Source of the DNA: an uncultured Erythrobacter sp.
Lineage (GTDB): Bacteria > Pseudomonadota > Alphaproteobacteria > Sphingomonadales > Sphingomonadaceae
Direction: 5' to 3'
Assembly: GCA_947258465.1 (NCBI GenBank)
Contig: CAMYIQ010000113.1
Location: 1 to 14,113, forward strand
DNA length: 14,113 bases
A model generated the notes under the pieces. The model ran no database searches and was not told where the DNA came from. It saw only the letters and a list, made by a program, of their open reading frames with translations. Made by a program: the position numbers and the translations under genes. This document shows positions 1 to 7,020 of the stretch, one piece after another. Within the stretch, counting starts at the first letter, position 1. Each line of letters opens with the position of its first letter.

Positions 1-315
1 CTTGTAGTTTTCGATAATGCCATTGTGCACCAGCGCCAGGTGATCGGTGGCATGGGGGTGCGCATTCTTGGCGGTGGGTGCGCCATGTGTGGCCCATCGC
101 GTATGGGCAATCCCGACATCGCCGGGGGCCGGGTTTTCGGCAAGATTGGCGACCAGATTGTTCAGCTTGCCTTCGGCCCGGCGGCGGACGAGCTGGCCAT
201 CGTGCAATGTGCAGATTCCGGAACTGTCATAACCCCGGTATTCCATCCGGCGCAGGCCATCGACGAGACGATCCGCGACCGGCTGACCGCCCACGATACC
301 GATAATTCCACACAT
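1..315 (-). CDS. glmS: Glutamine-fructose-6-phosphate aminotransferase, N-terminal part (runs off left edge)
   Basis: GlmS makes glucosamine-6-phosphate from fructose-6-phosphate and glutamine, the first step toward UDP-GlcNAc for peptidoglycan and LPS in the cytoplasm. Only the first 105 codons are present; the frame is open at position 1, so the rest lies to the left. The start ATG (313-315) is followed directly by TGT. The protein therefore begins MCGIIGIVGG, and Cys2 becomes the N-terminal nucleophile of the class II glutamine amidotransferase (Ntn) domain once Met is removed. Other family marks are EYRGYDSSG (25-33), HTRWATHG (71-78) and HNGIIENY (97-104). A GGAG sits about 10 bases upstream of the start. 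The gene diverges from cpaF across a 258-base gap in which I see no ribozyme or certain promoter. The partial state comes from the window edge. The identification is very secure. Confidence 0.97.
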   Translation of the reverse strand, partial: MCGIIGIVGGQPVADRLVDGLRRMEYRGYDSSGICTLHDGQLVRRRAEGKLNNLVANLAENPAPGDVGIAHTRWATHGAPTAKNAHPHATDHLALVHNGIIENYK

Positions 316-573
316 GAACCGCAATCTCCAAACAGATATCTGAGGCGGAGACTTAGCGGTTCCTGACCAGCAATCAATCGTGCTGCCTTCATGCCGGGGC
401 CGGACGGCCATCGATCGCCTGGACGGCGGGCCTCAGCAGCCCTGCCAAGGCCCCGGCCCATTAGGGAAAAATCAAGGTTTCTTTCCTATTCACCACACTT
501 CGAGAGATGGGCTTTGCCGTATTGGCACAGGGTCCGGCTCGACAGAACAAGAGTATCTTCGGGGGTAACCGGA

Positions 574-2103
574 ATGAGCGCATTCGGACGGAAGAACGGA
601 CCGGCAGGAATGGGAGCCGGTGCCCGTCCGCAATTCGGTATGGCCAAGCCCATGCGTGGCGGCACGCCGACCCCTGCCCAGGCGAAGACAGAGCGCAAGC
701 ATGGCGGTGAACAGTTCCCGCCGCTGCCCGACACCGATACCCCGCGTCCCGGCGCCGGTAGCGGCCCGGGCGGCGACGCGATGTCCCGCCTCGAAGAGCG
801 CATGAACTCGACCCATTCGGGCCAGAGCGAGGTCGGCGGTTTCGAAGCCAGCGTCCACAAAATCAAGGAACAGGTGCTCCCGCGCCTGCTCGAACGCGTC
901 GATCCGGAAGCGGCGGCTACGCTGACCAAGGACGAACTGTCGGAAGAATTCCGCCCGATCATCATGGAGGTTCTGGCCGAACTGAAGGTGACGCTGAACC
1001 GCCGCGAACAGTTCGCGCTCGAGAAGGTCCTGGTCGACGAACTGCTCGGCTTCGGACCGCTCGAAGAACTGCTCAACGATCCCGACGTCTCGGACATCAT
1101 GGTCAACGGCCCCGACCAAACCTATATCGAAAAGAACGGCAAGCTGGTCATCGCGCCGATCAAGTTCCGGGACGAAAGCCATTTGTTCCAGATCGCGCAG
1201 CGTATTGTGAACCAGGTCGGCCGCCGCGTCGACCAGACCACGCCGCTCGCCGACGCGCGCCTGAAGGACGGTTCACGTGTCAACGTGATCGTCCCGCCGC
1301 TCTCGCTGCGCGGCACCGCGATCTCGATACGTAAGTTCTCCGAAAAGCCGATCACGCTCGACATGCTCAAGGACTTCGGTTCGATGAGCGACAAAATGTG
1401 CACCGCGCTGAAAATCGCCGGCGCATGCCGGATGAATATCGTTATTTCTGGCGGTACCGGCTCGGGTAAGACGACCATGCTCAACGCGCTGTCGAAAATG
1501 ATCGACCCGGGCGAGCGTGTGTTGACGATTGAGGACGCCGCCGAATTGCGTCTGCAGCAGCCGCACTGGCTGCCGCTCGAAACGCGTCCGCCGAACCTTG
1601 AGGGTCAGGGCGCTATCACCATCGGCGATCTGGTGAAGAACGCCCTGCGTATGCGCCCCGATCGGATTATCCTAGGCGAAATTCGCGGCGCGGAGTGTTT
1701 CGACCTTCTCGCCGCCATGAATACCGGCCACGACGGGTCGATGTGTACGCTGCACGCCAACAGCCCGCGTGAATGTCTGGGTCGTATGGAAAACATGATC
1801 CTGATGGGCGACATCAAGATCCCCAAGGAAGCGATCAGCCGCCAGATCGCGGAAAGCGTCGACCTGATCGTGCAGGTGAAGCGCCTGCGCGACGGCTCGC
1901 GCCGCACCACCAACATTACCGAGGTGATCGGGATGGAAGGCGATGTGATCGTGACGCAGGAATTGTTCAAATTCGAGTATCTCGAAGAGAGCGAAGACGG
2001 CAAGATCATGGGCGAATTCCGGTCGTCGGGCCTACGTCCCTACACGCTGGAGAAGGCTCGCCAGTTCGGCTTCGACCAGGCCTATCTGGAAGCCTGCCTC
2101 TAA
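574..2103 (+). CDS. cpaF: CpaF/TadA-type pilus assembly ATPase
   Basis: This is the hexameric secretion ATPase (GspE/VirB11 superfamily) that powers assembly of Flp/Tad type IVb pili at the inner membrane. It has 509 residues. Residues 1 to about 75 are Gly/Pro-rich and probably disordered. An N-terminal all-alpha region and the DELLGFGPLEELL and DVSDIMVNGP motifs follow. The Walker A GGTGSGKTT is at about 293-301, the Walker B-like RIILGEIRG at about 364-372 (Glu369), and the His-box SMCTLHAN just after it. I chose ATG 574 because MSAFGRKNG is a typical sphingomonad CpaF start and a GGGGG lies 8 bases upstream. The same frame stays open back to 391, but that stretch reads as non-coding. The usual partners tadB, tadC, cpaB and cpaC are not next to it; the following gene is convergent. 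The gene therefore appears to stand alone here, and partners must lie elsewhere or be absent. Confidence 0.95.
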   Translation: MSAFGRKNGPAGMGAGARPQFGMAKPMRGGTPTPAQAKTERKHGGEQFPPLPDTDTPRPGAGSGPGGDAMSRLEERMNSTHSGQSEVGGFEASVHKIKEQVLPRLLERVDPEAAATLTKDELSEEFRPIIMEVLAELKVTLNRREQFALEKVLVDELLGFGPLEELLNDPDVSDIMVNGPDQTYIEKNGKLVIAPIKFRDESHLFQIAQRIVNQVGRRVDQTTPLADARLKDGSRVNVIVPPLSLRGTAISIRKFSEKPITLDMLKDFGSMSDKMCTALKIAGACRMNIVISGGTGSGKTTMLNALSKMIDPGERVLTIEDAAELRLQQPHWLPLETRPPNLEGQGAITIGDLVKNALRMRPDRIILGEIRGAECFDLLAAMNTGHDGSMCTLHANSPRECLGRMENMILMGDIKIPKEAISRQIAESVDLIVQVKRLRDGSRRTTNITEVIGMEGDVIVTQELFKFEYLEESEDGKIMGEFRSSGLRPYTLEKARQFGFDQAYLEACL

Positions 2104-2159
2104 AAACCCGTTTCAAATCAGGTGTTTCACCGCATAGCAGGCGCGCCTCGGGGCCGGAC

Positions 2160-2411
2160 CTACGATGTGAGGATCGCGGGAATGGCGGCCGCGAGCAATC
2201 CACCGCCGATCACGGCAAAGGTCAGGAATAGGCCGGTCCAGGGCATCCAGCCGACCCGGTTGATCTCGCTCCGCTTCATCCGGCGCCGCTCCATCAGCAT
2301 GCAGACCATCGCGATCGCGATACAGGCAGCCCCCCAATAGGCGGCCAATTCCGCATCGCTTGCGAAGAGAAGGAAATCGGGTTCGGGCACAGTCGGTACA
2401 TATGGGTTCAT
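2160..2411 (-). CDS. Small two-helix membrane protein, unknown function
   Basis: This predicted 83-residue protein is not one I recognise. Two hydrophobic segments (about 24-40 and 58-80) flank a basic, hydrophilic loop with ERRRMKRSE (41-49), so the loop is probably cytoplasmic by the positive-inside rule and both ends periplasmic. The N-terminus MNPYVPTVPEPD is Pro-rich. The start ATG at 2409-2411 is preferred because the open frame further upstream, reaching into the entericidin region, has an unlikely composition for a protein. No strong ribosome binding site is visible. The gene is convergent with cpaF (56-base gap) and divergent from the entericidin gene (96-base gap). Codon use matches the region. 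A role in the membrane is likely; nothing more specific can be said. Confidence 0.7.
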   Translation of the reverse strand: MNPYVPTVPEPDFLLFASDAELAAYWGAACIAIAMVCMLMERRRMKRSEINRVGWMPWTGLFLTFAVIGGGLLAAAIPAILTS

Positions 2412-2435
2412 GGCCGAATTGCGACAACCGGCCGG

Positions 2436-2460
2436 GGAACCACTTATCACGGCTTTCGTT
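2436..2460 (+). promoter_or_regulatory. Predicted EcfG general-stress sigma promoter for the entericidin gene
   Basis: GGAAC (2436-2440) is followed after exactly 16 bases by CGTT (2457-2460). This matches the alphaproteobacterial EcfG consensus GGAAC-N16/17-CGTT in both boxes and in spacing. Transcription would start near 2467, giving a leader of about 40 bases before the entericidin ATG at 2508. The match is seen directly; use by EcfG is inferred. A second GGAAC at 2470-2474 has no matching -10 box. Confidence 0.75.
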
Positions 2461-2507
2461 ACATTGTCCGGAACCCCGGTCACGGACCCTTTGGGAAGGA
2501 AGATGTT

Positions 2508-2636
2508 ATGATCAAGAAGATCCTGCTCGCATTCGGCATTACGTCGATGACCCTTACCGCAGCAGCCTGCAACACCGTCCGCGGCGCCGGCGAAGATCTG
2601 CAATCGGCCGCCAACGCCGTCGACGAAGAAACCTGA
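2508..2636 (+). CDS. Entericidin A/B family lipoprotein
   Basis: The product is a 42-residue precursor beginning MIKKILLAFG, with a short hydrophobic stretch and a lipobox ending in Cys21 (LTAAAC, 16-21). The mature peptide, from Cys21 to the C-terminus, is about 22 residues and carries the NTVRGAGEDLQSA pattern typical of entericidins. Entericidins are small membrane-attached lipoproteins; in E. coli EcnB has been linked to stationary-phase sigmaS control and bacteriolysis, though their real role is debated. A strong GGAAGGA ribosome binding site lies 8 bases before the ATG. Upstream is a perfect predicted EcfG promoter, and downstream a strong intrinsic terminator, so the gene looks monocistronic and stress induced. 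There is no adjacent second entericidin that could form an antidote/toxin pair. The family assignment is secure; the function is uncertain. Confidence 0.92.
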   Translation: MIKKILLAFGITSMTLTAAACNTVRGAGEDLQSAANAVDEET

Positions 2637-2660
2637 ACCGACCGTAAATTCAACAACAAG

Positions 2661-2689
2661 ACGCCCGCCCTCGCCCGGCGGGCGTTTTT
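2661..2689 (+). terminator. Intrinsic terminator, possibly bidirectional
   Basis: An 8-9 bp GC-rich stem (CGCCCGCC at 2662-2669 with GGCGGGCG at 2677-2684, plus a closing A-T pair), a 7-base loop and a run of five T (2685-2689) lie 25 bases after the entericidin stop. Read on the minus strand, the same stem is followed by TCTTGTTGTTG, so it could also end transcription of the convergent protease gene. Confidence 0.9.
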
Positions 2690-2785
2690 GTGTGGGCGTC
2701 GCGAAAAGGCGCTGGATTTGCGACCGGATTGGTCCGTTCTTGGGTTTGTAGCTGACGGCCCGGTTGCATTCCAGGAAGCCCGGCG

Positions 2786-3538
2786 TCAGCCAGAATAGTG
2801 AACCATGATGATCGAGCCAATTGCTGCTGGCACGTTATACGCTGCATGAAGAATGATGGCCGCGGCAACCCCAAGCCTGATGCGCGCGTAACCCCAGATC
2901 AGACCGCACGCGACCAGCGGAAGTGTTGCCAAGAGAGCAATACTCGGAGAGCTAGCCGCATAGTTATGAAAATGGAGAGCGCCAAACGCGATTGCCTGCG
3001 CATAGAACATGACAGGGAATATTCGATCGAAACCGAATATACGACGAGCATCGTCGAGGGGAGAGAAAGCGGCAAGGACGCCGATTGCGCCAACCAGAAT
3101 GAGTAGCGGTCTGATCGCTCCGCCTTCCGAAACGTAGGGGTCGAGGATCGCCGACCCGCCATAGATCACCGCTAGGCCAAGAACCGAAGCAAGCGCGGCA
3201 CGCCATGTGCCCGAAAGCCATCCACGGAAGATGATTTCTTCTACAAGTGGGCCAAGCATGACCACCGCCAGAAAAACCGACCAGATCGAGCCGCGAAGTG
3301 CCTCGTTAAGCTGTTCCCCGGTTGTCAGATCGGTTGTCAGTATCACCGGCAACGCAAGGACACCGAAGATCATTGTGGTGGCTATCGAGAGAATGAAGAG
3401 CCAAATGCCAGTCCTTACTTTCTCGCAGATCGACATTTGCCTGGTGTTTTCAACTGATGGTCGGCGAAGATAGTCGATGAATTCACAGGTCGTAGCTCCG
3501 AATGACCTTGCAGCCCGATTGATGTTGTAGGTGAACAT
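2786..3538 (-). CDS. CPBP (CAAX/Rce1-like) family intramembrane metalloprotease
   Basis: This 250-residue polytopic membrane protein carries the Rce1/ABI motifs: EEIIFR (Glu100, Glu101, Arg105), FGALH (Phe185, His189) and HAAYN (His231, Asn235), the glutamates and histidines expected to hold the catalytic water or metal. About six to eight hydrophobic segments lie between residues 43 and 248. Prokaryotic members process or protect against peptides (bacteriocin self-immunity) or anchor other proteins; the substrate here is unknown. I chose ATG 3536-3538, with AAGG close upstream. A TTG at 3634 would add 32 residues with no family character. GC is about 50% in sampled lines against about 65% in the neighbours, which suggests acquisition by transfer. 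The gap from the methyltransferase gene is 111 bases, so it may or may not share that transcript. A 7-bp inverted repeat (2751-2757 with 2784-2790) overlaps its stop codon. Confidence 0.88.
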   Translation of the reverse strand: MFTYNINRAARSFGATTCEFIDYLRRPSVENTRQMSICEKVRTGIWLFILSIATTMIFGVLALPVILTTDLTTGEQLNEALRGSIWSVFLAVVMLGPLVEEIIFRGWLSGTWRAALASVLGLAVIYGGSAILDPYVSEGGAIRPLLILVGAIGVLAAFSPLDDARRIFGFDRIFPVMFYAQAIAFGALHFHNYAASSPSIALLATLPLVACGLIWGYARIRLGVAAAIILHAAYNVPAAIGSIIMVHYSG

Positions 3539-3649
3539 AGCCTTGTTTAGCGCCGCGGCTATTACCGCGCCACCTCCGGACCCTCCGCATAGTCTGCCAA
3601 TGAGGAAATGGCTTGGCTCCGCGAACGTCCGCAATTGAGGTCGCTGTGC

Positions 3650-4243
3650 TCAATTCCTGCGATATACCAGTACGAGATTGTTTGCCGGCATTTCGTGCCG
3701 GGCGGTGCGGTGAAGGTTTCGGGCCTCCGCAAGCGCGTCGAGGTCCGCTACATCGCGCAGCCCCCATGCCGGATCGCGGGCTTTCAGGCTCTCGTCGAAC
3801 GCCAGGTTCGAGGGAGCCGTCTCCACATCATCCTCAACAAACGGGCCGTAAAGGACCAGCGGCGCTCCGGCTGGCAGAAGCCTTGCCGCTCCCGCGAACA
3901 GCCCCACGGTCGCCTCCCATGGGCTGATGTGGACCATGTTGACGCAGAGCACCGCATCGGCTGTTTCGATCGGCCATTCCAGCGCTGCCGCATCGAGCGC
4001 GATCGCGGCGCGCAGATTGGCAAAACCCGCCTCCTGCGCCCAGGCATCGACCGAGCGCAACGCATCGGTTGCGCAATCGCTGGGTTGCCAATCGAGCGCC
4101 GGAAACCGCTTTGCCATGAACACTGCATGTTCGCCGGTCCCGCTGGCGATTTCCAGAACCAGCCCGTTTTGGGGCAGTTCCGCAGCCAGGATTTCGGCAA
4201 GGGGTTCAGAATTGCGTGCGGTGGCGGGCGCGTGGCGTTTCAA
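3650..4243 (-). CDS. DUF938 family SAM-dependent methyltransferase
   Basis: The product is a 197-residue soluble protein. KRHAPATARNSEP at the N-terminus, the SAM-binding motif I VLEIASGTGEHA (29-40), NMVHISPW (102-109) and LYGPF (131-135) are characteristic of DUF938, a class I (Rossmann) methyltransferase family whose substrate is not known to me. The start is a TTG at 4241-4243: the only codons between it and the preceding in-frame stop are Gln-Ala-Gly-Gln, and the conserved KRHAPA follows at once. The start overlaps the stop of the acyl-CoA synthetase gene as TTGA, which suggests translational coupling; GGCAGGT upstream serves as the binding site. The coupling hints at a shared pathway, but there is no direct evidence for one. 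The family is secure; the function is open. Confidence 0.92.
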   Translation of the reverse strand: MKRHAPATARNSEPLAEILAAELPQNGLVLEIASGTGEHAVFMAKRFPALDWQPSDCATDALRSVDAWAQEAGFANLRAAIALDAAALEWPIETADAVLCVNMVHISPWEATVGLFAGAARLLPAGAPLVLYGPFVEDDVETAPSNLAFDESLKARDPAWGLRDVADLDALAEARNLHRTARHEMPANNLVLVYRRN

Positions 4244-5790
4244 TTGACCTGCCTGTCATGGTCTGCCCAATAGGGCGCGCGCAGTTCGCGGCGCAGGATC
4301 TTGCCGCTGGCATTGCGCGGCATCGCCTCGATCACATCGACCGTTTTGGGCGCTTTGAAGGCCGCCAGCCGCTTGCGCGTGTAGGCGATGATGTCATCGG
4401 GGTCGACGTCGCTACCCGGCCGGGGCACGACGCAGGCCTTCACCGCCTCGCCCCAGGTGGCGTCGGGTACGCCGATCACCGCCACTTCGCCGACTGCAGG
4501 ATGGCCATAAATCGCGCTTTCGACCTGCGCGGGATAGACATTCTCGCCGCCGGATATGATCATGTCCTTGATCCGGTCTTGGATAAAGACATAGCCATCC
4601 TCGTCCATATAGGCGGCATCGCCGGTATGCATCCAGCCATCCTTGAGCGCCCCCCGCGTCGCATCAGGCAGGTTCCAATAGCCTTGCATGTTGGACGGGC
4701 TCTTGCAGAGCAGCTCGCCCACTTCGCCGCGCGGCAGTTCCTCACCATCCTCGCCCACGACTTTCAGCTCCGCGCCCGGCACCGCCTTGCCCGCCGACTT
4801 CATTCGCTGGTTGCCTTCGAGCGTGTGATCTTCGGGCGGCAGCATGGCGATGGTGCCGGTGGTCTCGGTCATGCCGTAGCATTGCAGGAAACCGGCCTCG
4901 GGGATGGTCTGCACTGCCTCGCGCAGCAGATCGAGCGGGATCGGCGCGGCGCCATACATCACGTATTTGACCGCCGACATGTCGGTATCCTTCGCGCGCG
5001 GATGCTGAACCACCATCTGCAATGCGGCGGGTACGATGAAAAGGCGCGTGATCCCCTGTTCGAACCCGTCGAGCACTCCGTCGGGCGTGAATTCCGCCTG
5101 CACGATCGCTCGGATGCCCGCAGCCATGGCCATGATGCCTAGCCCCGTCCCGCCGATATGCGCACAGGGCATGCAGACCAGAATCGCCTCATCCTCGTCC
5201 CAGCTCGACCATGGCTGCGCGGCTTCTTCGGCAGGCTGGCGCAGCGAAAAAAGGTTGGCATTGGTCAGCACAGCGCCCTTGGGATTGCCCGTCGTGCCAG
5301 AGGTGTAGAGCTGGAGCACGGGATCGTCCGGCCCCGCCCCCTCGAACCCGTCGGCAGGTGCGACGGCGATGCCCGATTGCGCGGTTGGCGTGTCGATTAC
5401 TTTCGGCGGATTTTCCATGTCGCCGCAGGCCTTGGCAGCAAGCTGATCGAAGCCTTCGTCGATAAACAGCAGCTTCGCTCCGGTATCGCCGAGAATATAG
5501 GCGATTTCCGGCGCGGCCAGCCGCCAGCCGATCGGGACCATGACCACGCCCATCCGCGCGGCGGAATAGAACAATTCGAAATAGAGCCGCGCATTCTTGC
5601 CGAGCCAGGCCACCCGGTCGCCCTTCGCGAGCCCCTGCGCCTTAAGCATCGCCACGATCTGTCGCGAGCGCTGGTCGAGCTCGGCGAAGGTCAGCGCCTC
5701 GCCATCCTGTTCGAGCGCCACCTGATCGGGCTTCTCCCGCGCCCAGTGCCGGATCAGCCCATCGAAAGTGAGCATCTCGCCATCTGCCAT
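4240..5790 (-). CDS. AMP-forming acyl-CoA synthetase (acyl-adenylate ligase)
   Basis: The 516-residue cytoplasmic ANL-superfamily enzyme activates a carboxylic acid with ATP and joins it to CoA. Visible motifs are the P-loop YTSGTTGNPKG (162-172), YGMTET (305-310), HTGD (388-391), the hinge DRIKDMIISGGENVYP (405-420) and the C-terminal catalytic lysine in PRNASGK (Lys497). All catalytic parts are intact and the length is normal for the family. It resembles the fatty-acid or aromatic-acid ligase branch (FadD/long-chain-like), but the substrate cannot be read from the sequence. ATG 5788-5790 follows GGAGAGG at good spacing. It overlaps the DUF938 methyltransferase gene by four bases and is separated by 79 bases from the upstream ABA4-like gene. 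A short 6-bp hairpin (5837-5853) in that gap lacks a T-run. Confidence 0.95.
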   Translation of the reverse strand: MADGEMLTFDGLIRHWAREKPDQVALEQDGEALTFAELDQRSRQIVAMLKAQGLAKGDRVAWLGKNARLYFELFYSAARMGVVMVPIGWRLAAPEIAYILGDTGAKLLFIDEGFDQLAAKACGDMENPPKVIDTPTAQSGIAVAPADGFEGAGPDDPVLQLYTSGTTGNPKGAVLTNANLFSLRQPAEEAAQPWSSWDEDEAILVCMPCAHIGGTGLGIMAMAAGIRAIVQAEFTPDGVLDGFEQGITRLFIVPAALQMVVQHPRAKDTDMSAVKYVMYGAAPIPLDLLREAVQTIPEAGFLQCYGMTETTGTIAMLPPEDHTLEGNQRMKSAGKAVPGAELKVVGEDGEELPRGEVGELLCKSPSNMQGYWNLPDATRGALKDGWMHTGDAAYMDEDGYVFIQDRIKDMIISGGENVYPAQVESAIYGHPAVGEVAVIGVPDATWGEAVKACVVPRPGSDVDPDDIIAYTRKRLAAFKAPKTVDVIEAMPRNASGKILRRELRAPYWADHDRQVN

Positions 5791-5869
5791 TCAACCTCTC
5801 CGCTGTATTCAGCTATTCGAGGCATCATGGCAGGTCGGTTGCTGCGCGCAACCCGGTTCCCGCACAGGA

Positions 5870-6319
5870 TTACTGCCAGCGTCCCTGTTCGCGCGCGCGC
5901 TTTTCGCGGATGGCGAGCCACAGGAAAAGGCCCAGCGGTCCGGCAAGGAAGGTTGCCAGCAGGATCGGCGCCTGGATCACCCGAGAAAAGCCCTTCGCAT
6001 CGGCATCGCGCGCGATCCACAGACCCACGAACAGATCGAAGGCGAGATAGTGGATCCAGCCGATCGTCACCCCGCCATCGCTGGCGAAGATCGCGCGAAC
6101 CCCCTCGATCGTCGTGAAATCGGCCGAGCCGGCCGGGCCTGCCGCGTCGAAAGCGCCGGACAGTAGGCCGATCACGCCGACCGAATAGGCCAGGCACAGC
6201 AGTCCGATACCCGCATAAAGCACCGCCGCCAGCAAAGCGGGCCAGCGCGGCAACAGGACCAGCGCCGACCACATGACCAGGGCCAGCAAATTCGCCATTC
6301 CGAAAACGGTGTCCCACAT
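5870..6319 (-). CDS. ABA4-like (DUF4281) integral membrane protein
   Basis: The product is a 149-residue membrane protein with four predicted helices (about 5-24, 30-52, 86-104, 115-136). GWIHYLAFDLFVGLWIARDA (88-107) and APILLATFLAGPLGLFLW (117-134) are hallmark stretches of the DUF4281/ABA4 family. In plants ABA4 is needed for neoxanthin formation from violaxanthin; bacterial members occur often in carotenoid-producing sphingomonads, but their reaction is not established. The ATG at 6317-6319 shares one base with the upstream stop (TGATG) and has GGGGAG seven bases upstream; a GTG at 6322 is an alternative that adds one residue. Coupling to the upstream NAD(P)-binding protein suggests the two work together. 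The family is likely; the activity is unknown. Confidence 0.87.
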   Translation of the reverse strand: MWDTVFGMANLLALVMWSALVLLPRWPALLAAVLYAGIGLLCLAYSVGVIGLLSGAFDAAGPAGSADFTTIEGVRAIFASDGGVTIGWIHYLAFDLFVGLWIARDADAKGFSRVIQAPILLATFLAGPLGLFLWLAIREKRAREQGRWQ

Positions 6320-7020
6320 CACGCTTCTCCCCGCTCGATCTGCGGCAGCGATTTCGCCGCGCGCAGAATGGCATCATTGTCATGCACGAACCGTCCGCGC
6401 GCTGCCCGTTTGGCAAGGGCCAGCGCGGCCTGGGCGACGATTTCCGCCCTGATTGCGCGATATTGCCGATATTTGCCATGGAGCAGCAGGTTGACGATCG
6501 GCGCGGCGGCGATACCCAATCGTTCTGCCGAACGGCGATCGTTCTCTCGCTTGCCGCGCAGCAAGCCCGGCCGCAGAATATCGAGCCGGTCGAAGCGGAG
6601 CTTCGTCAACTCGCGCTCCACTTCGCCCTTCACTCGCAGGTAGAAGTTTTTCGAAAGCGCGTCCGCGCCGACCGAGCTGACATGGACGAACCGTTCCACG
6701 CCATAGTGTTTCGCGGCATTTGCGGTGTCGAGCACCAGGTCCCGATCGACACCCCGAAACGCGGCTTCGTCCTCGCCCGCCTTCTTCCAGGTCGTACCCA
6801 ATGCGCAGATGATCGCCCGTGGACGCACGGCCTCGATCACCTCACCCCATTTGGCGGGTTCGGCCACGAACATCTCCATGCGGATACCGCGCGGCAGCCT
6901 GGCCTCACGCCGCGCGATGCCGGTCAGCCGTACATCCTCGCGCCCGATGCACTGCTCGATCACGGTGGAACCGATCAGCCCCGTCGCACCGATCAGGGCG
7001 ATGCGGATCGCATCAGACAT
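6319..7020 (-). CDS. NAD(P)-binding Rossmann-fold protein, HTATIP2-like atypical SDR
   Basis: The 233-residue cytoplasmic protein belongs to the extended/atypical short-chain dehydrogenase (NAD(P)H-binding) group. The dinucleotide-binding loop is GATGLIGS (11-18). HVSSVGAD (113-120) and Tyr127-x3-Lys131 form a likely Ser/Tyr/Lys active site, and LDILRPGLLRGKRE (147-159 region) is typical of the HTATIP2/TIP30-like branch. No substrate can be inferred. ATG 7018-7020 has GAGGG eight bases upstream and overlaps the end of the dGTPase gene by eight bases. Its own stop overlaps the ABA4-like start, so the three genes form a coupled unit. It might reduce a lipid, quinone or carotenoid intermediate, but that is a guess from context. 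Confidence 0.88.
   Translation of the reverse strand: MSDAIRIALIGATGLIGSTVIEQCIGREDVRLTGIARREARLPRGIRMEMFVAEPAKWGEVIEAVRPRAIICALGTTWKKAGEDEAAFRGVDRDLVLDTANAAKHYGVERFVHVSSVGADALSKNFYLRVKGEVERELTKLRFDRLDILRPGLLRGKRENDRRSAERLGIAAAPIVNLLLHGKYRQYRAIRAEIVAQAALALAKRAARGRFVHDNDAILRAAKSLPQIERGEA

Noticed and set aside
391..573. In-frame extension of cpaF by 61 codons upstream of ATG 574
   Set aside because: The predicted residues are Arg/Pro-rich with no family resemblance, while ATG 574 gives a typical N-terminus with a G-rich ribosome binding site. The open frame looks like chance in high-GC DNA.
316..573. glmS ribozyme or riboswitch upstream of glmS
   Set aside because: No matching conserved core was visible, and this element is typical of Gram-positive bacteria rather than alphaproteobacteria.
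2470..2494. Second GGAAC upstream of the entericidin gene
   Set aside because: No CGTT occurs 16 or 17 bases downstream; the sequence there is TTGG/TGGG.
3539..3634. TTG start adding 32 residues to the CPBP protease
   Set aside because: The added residues have no family character, and an ATG with a nearby AAGG is available at 3538.
5837..5853. Hairpin between the ABA4-like and acyl-CoA synthetase genes as a terminator
   Set aside because: The stem is only 6 bp (GGTTGC/GCAACC) and no T-run follows on the transcribed strand.
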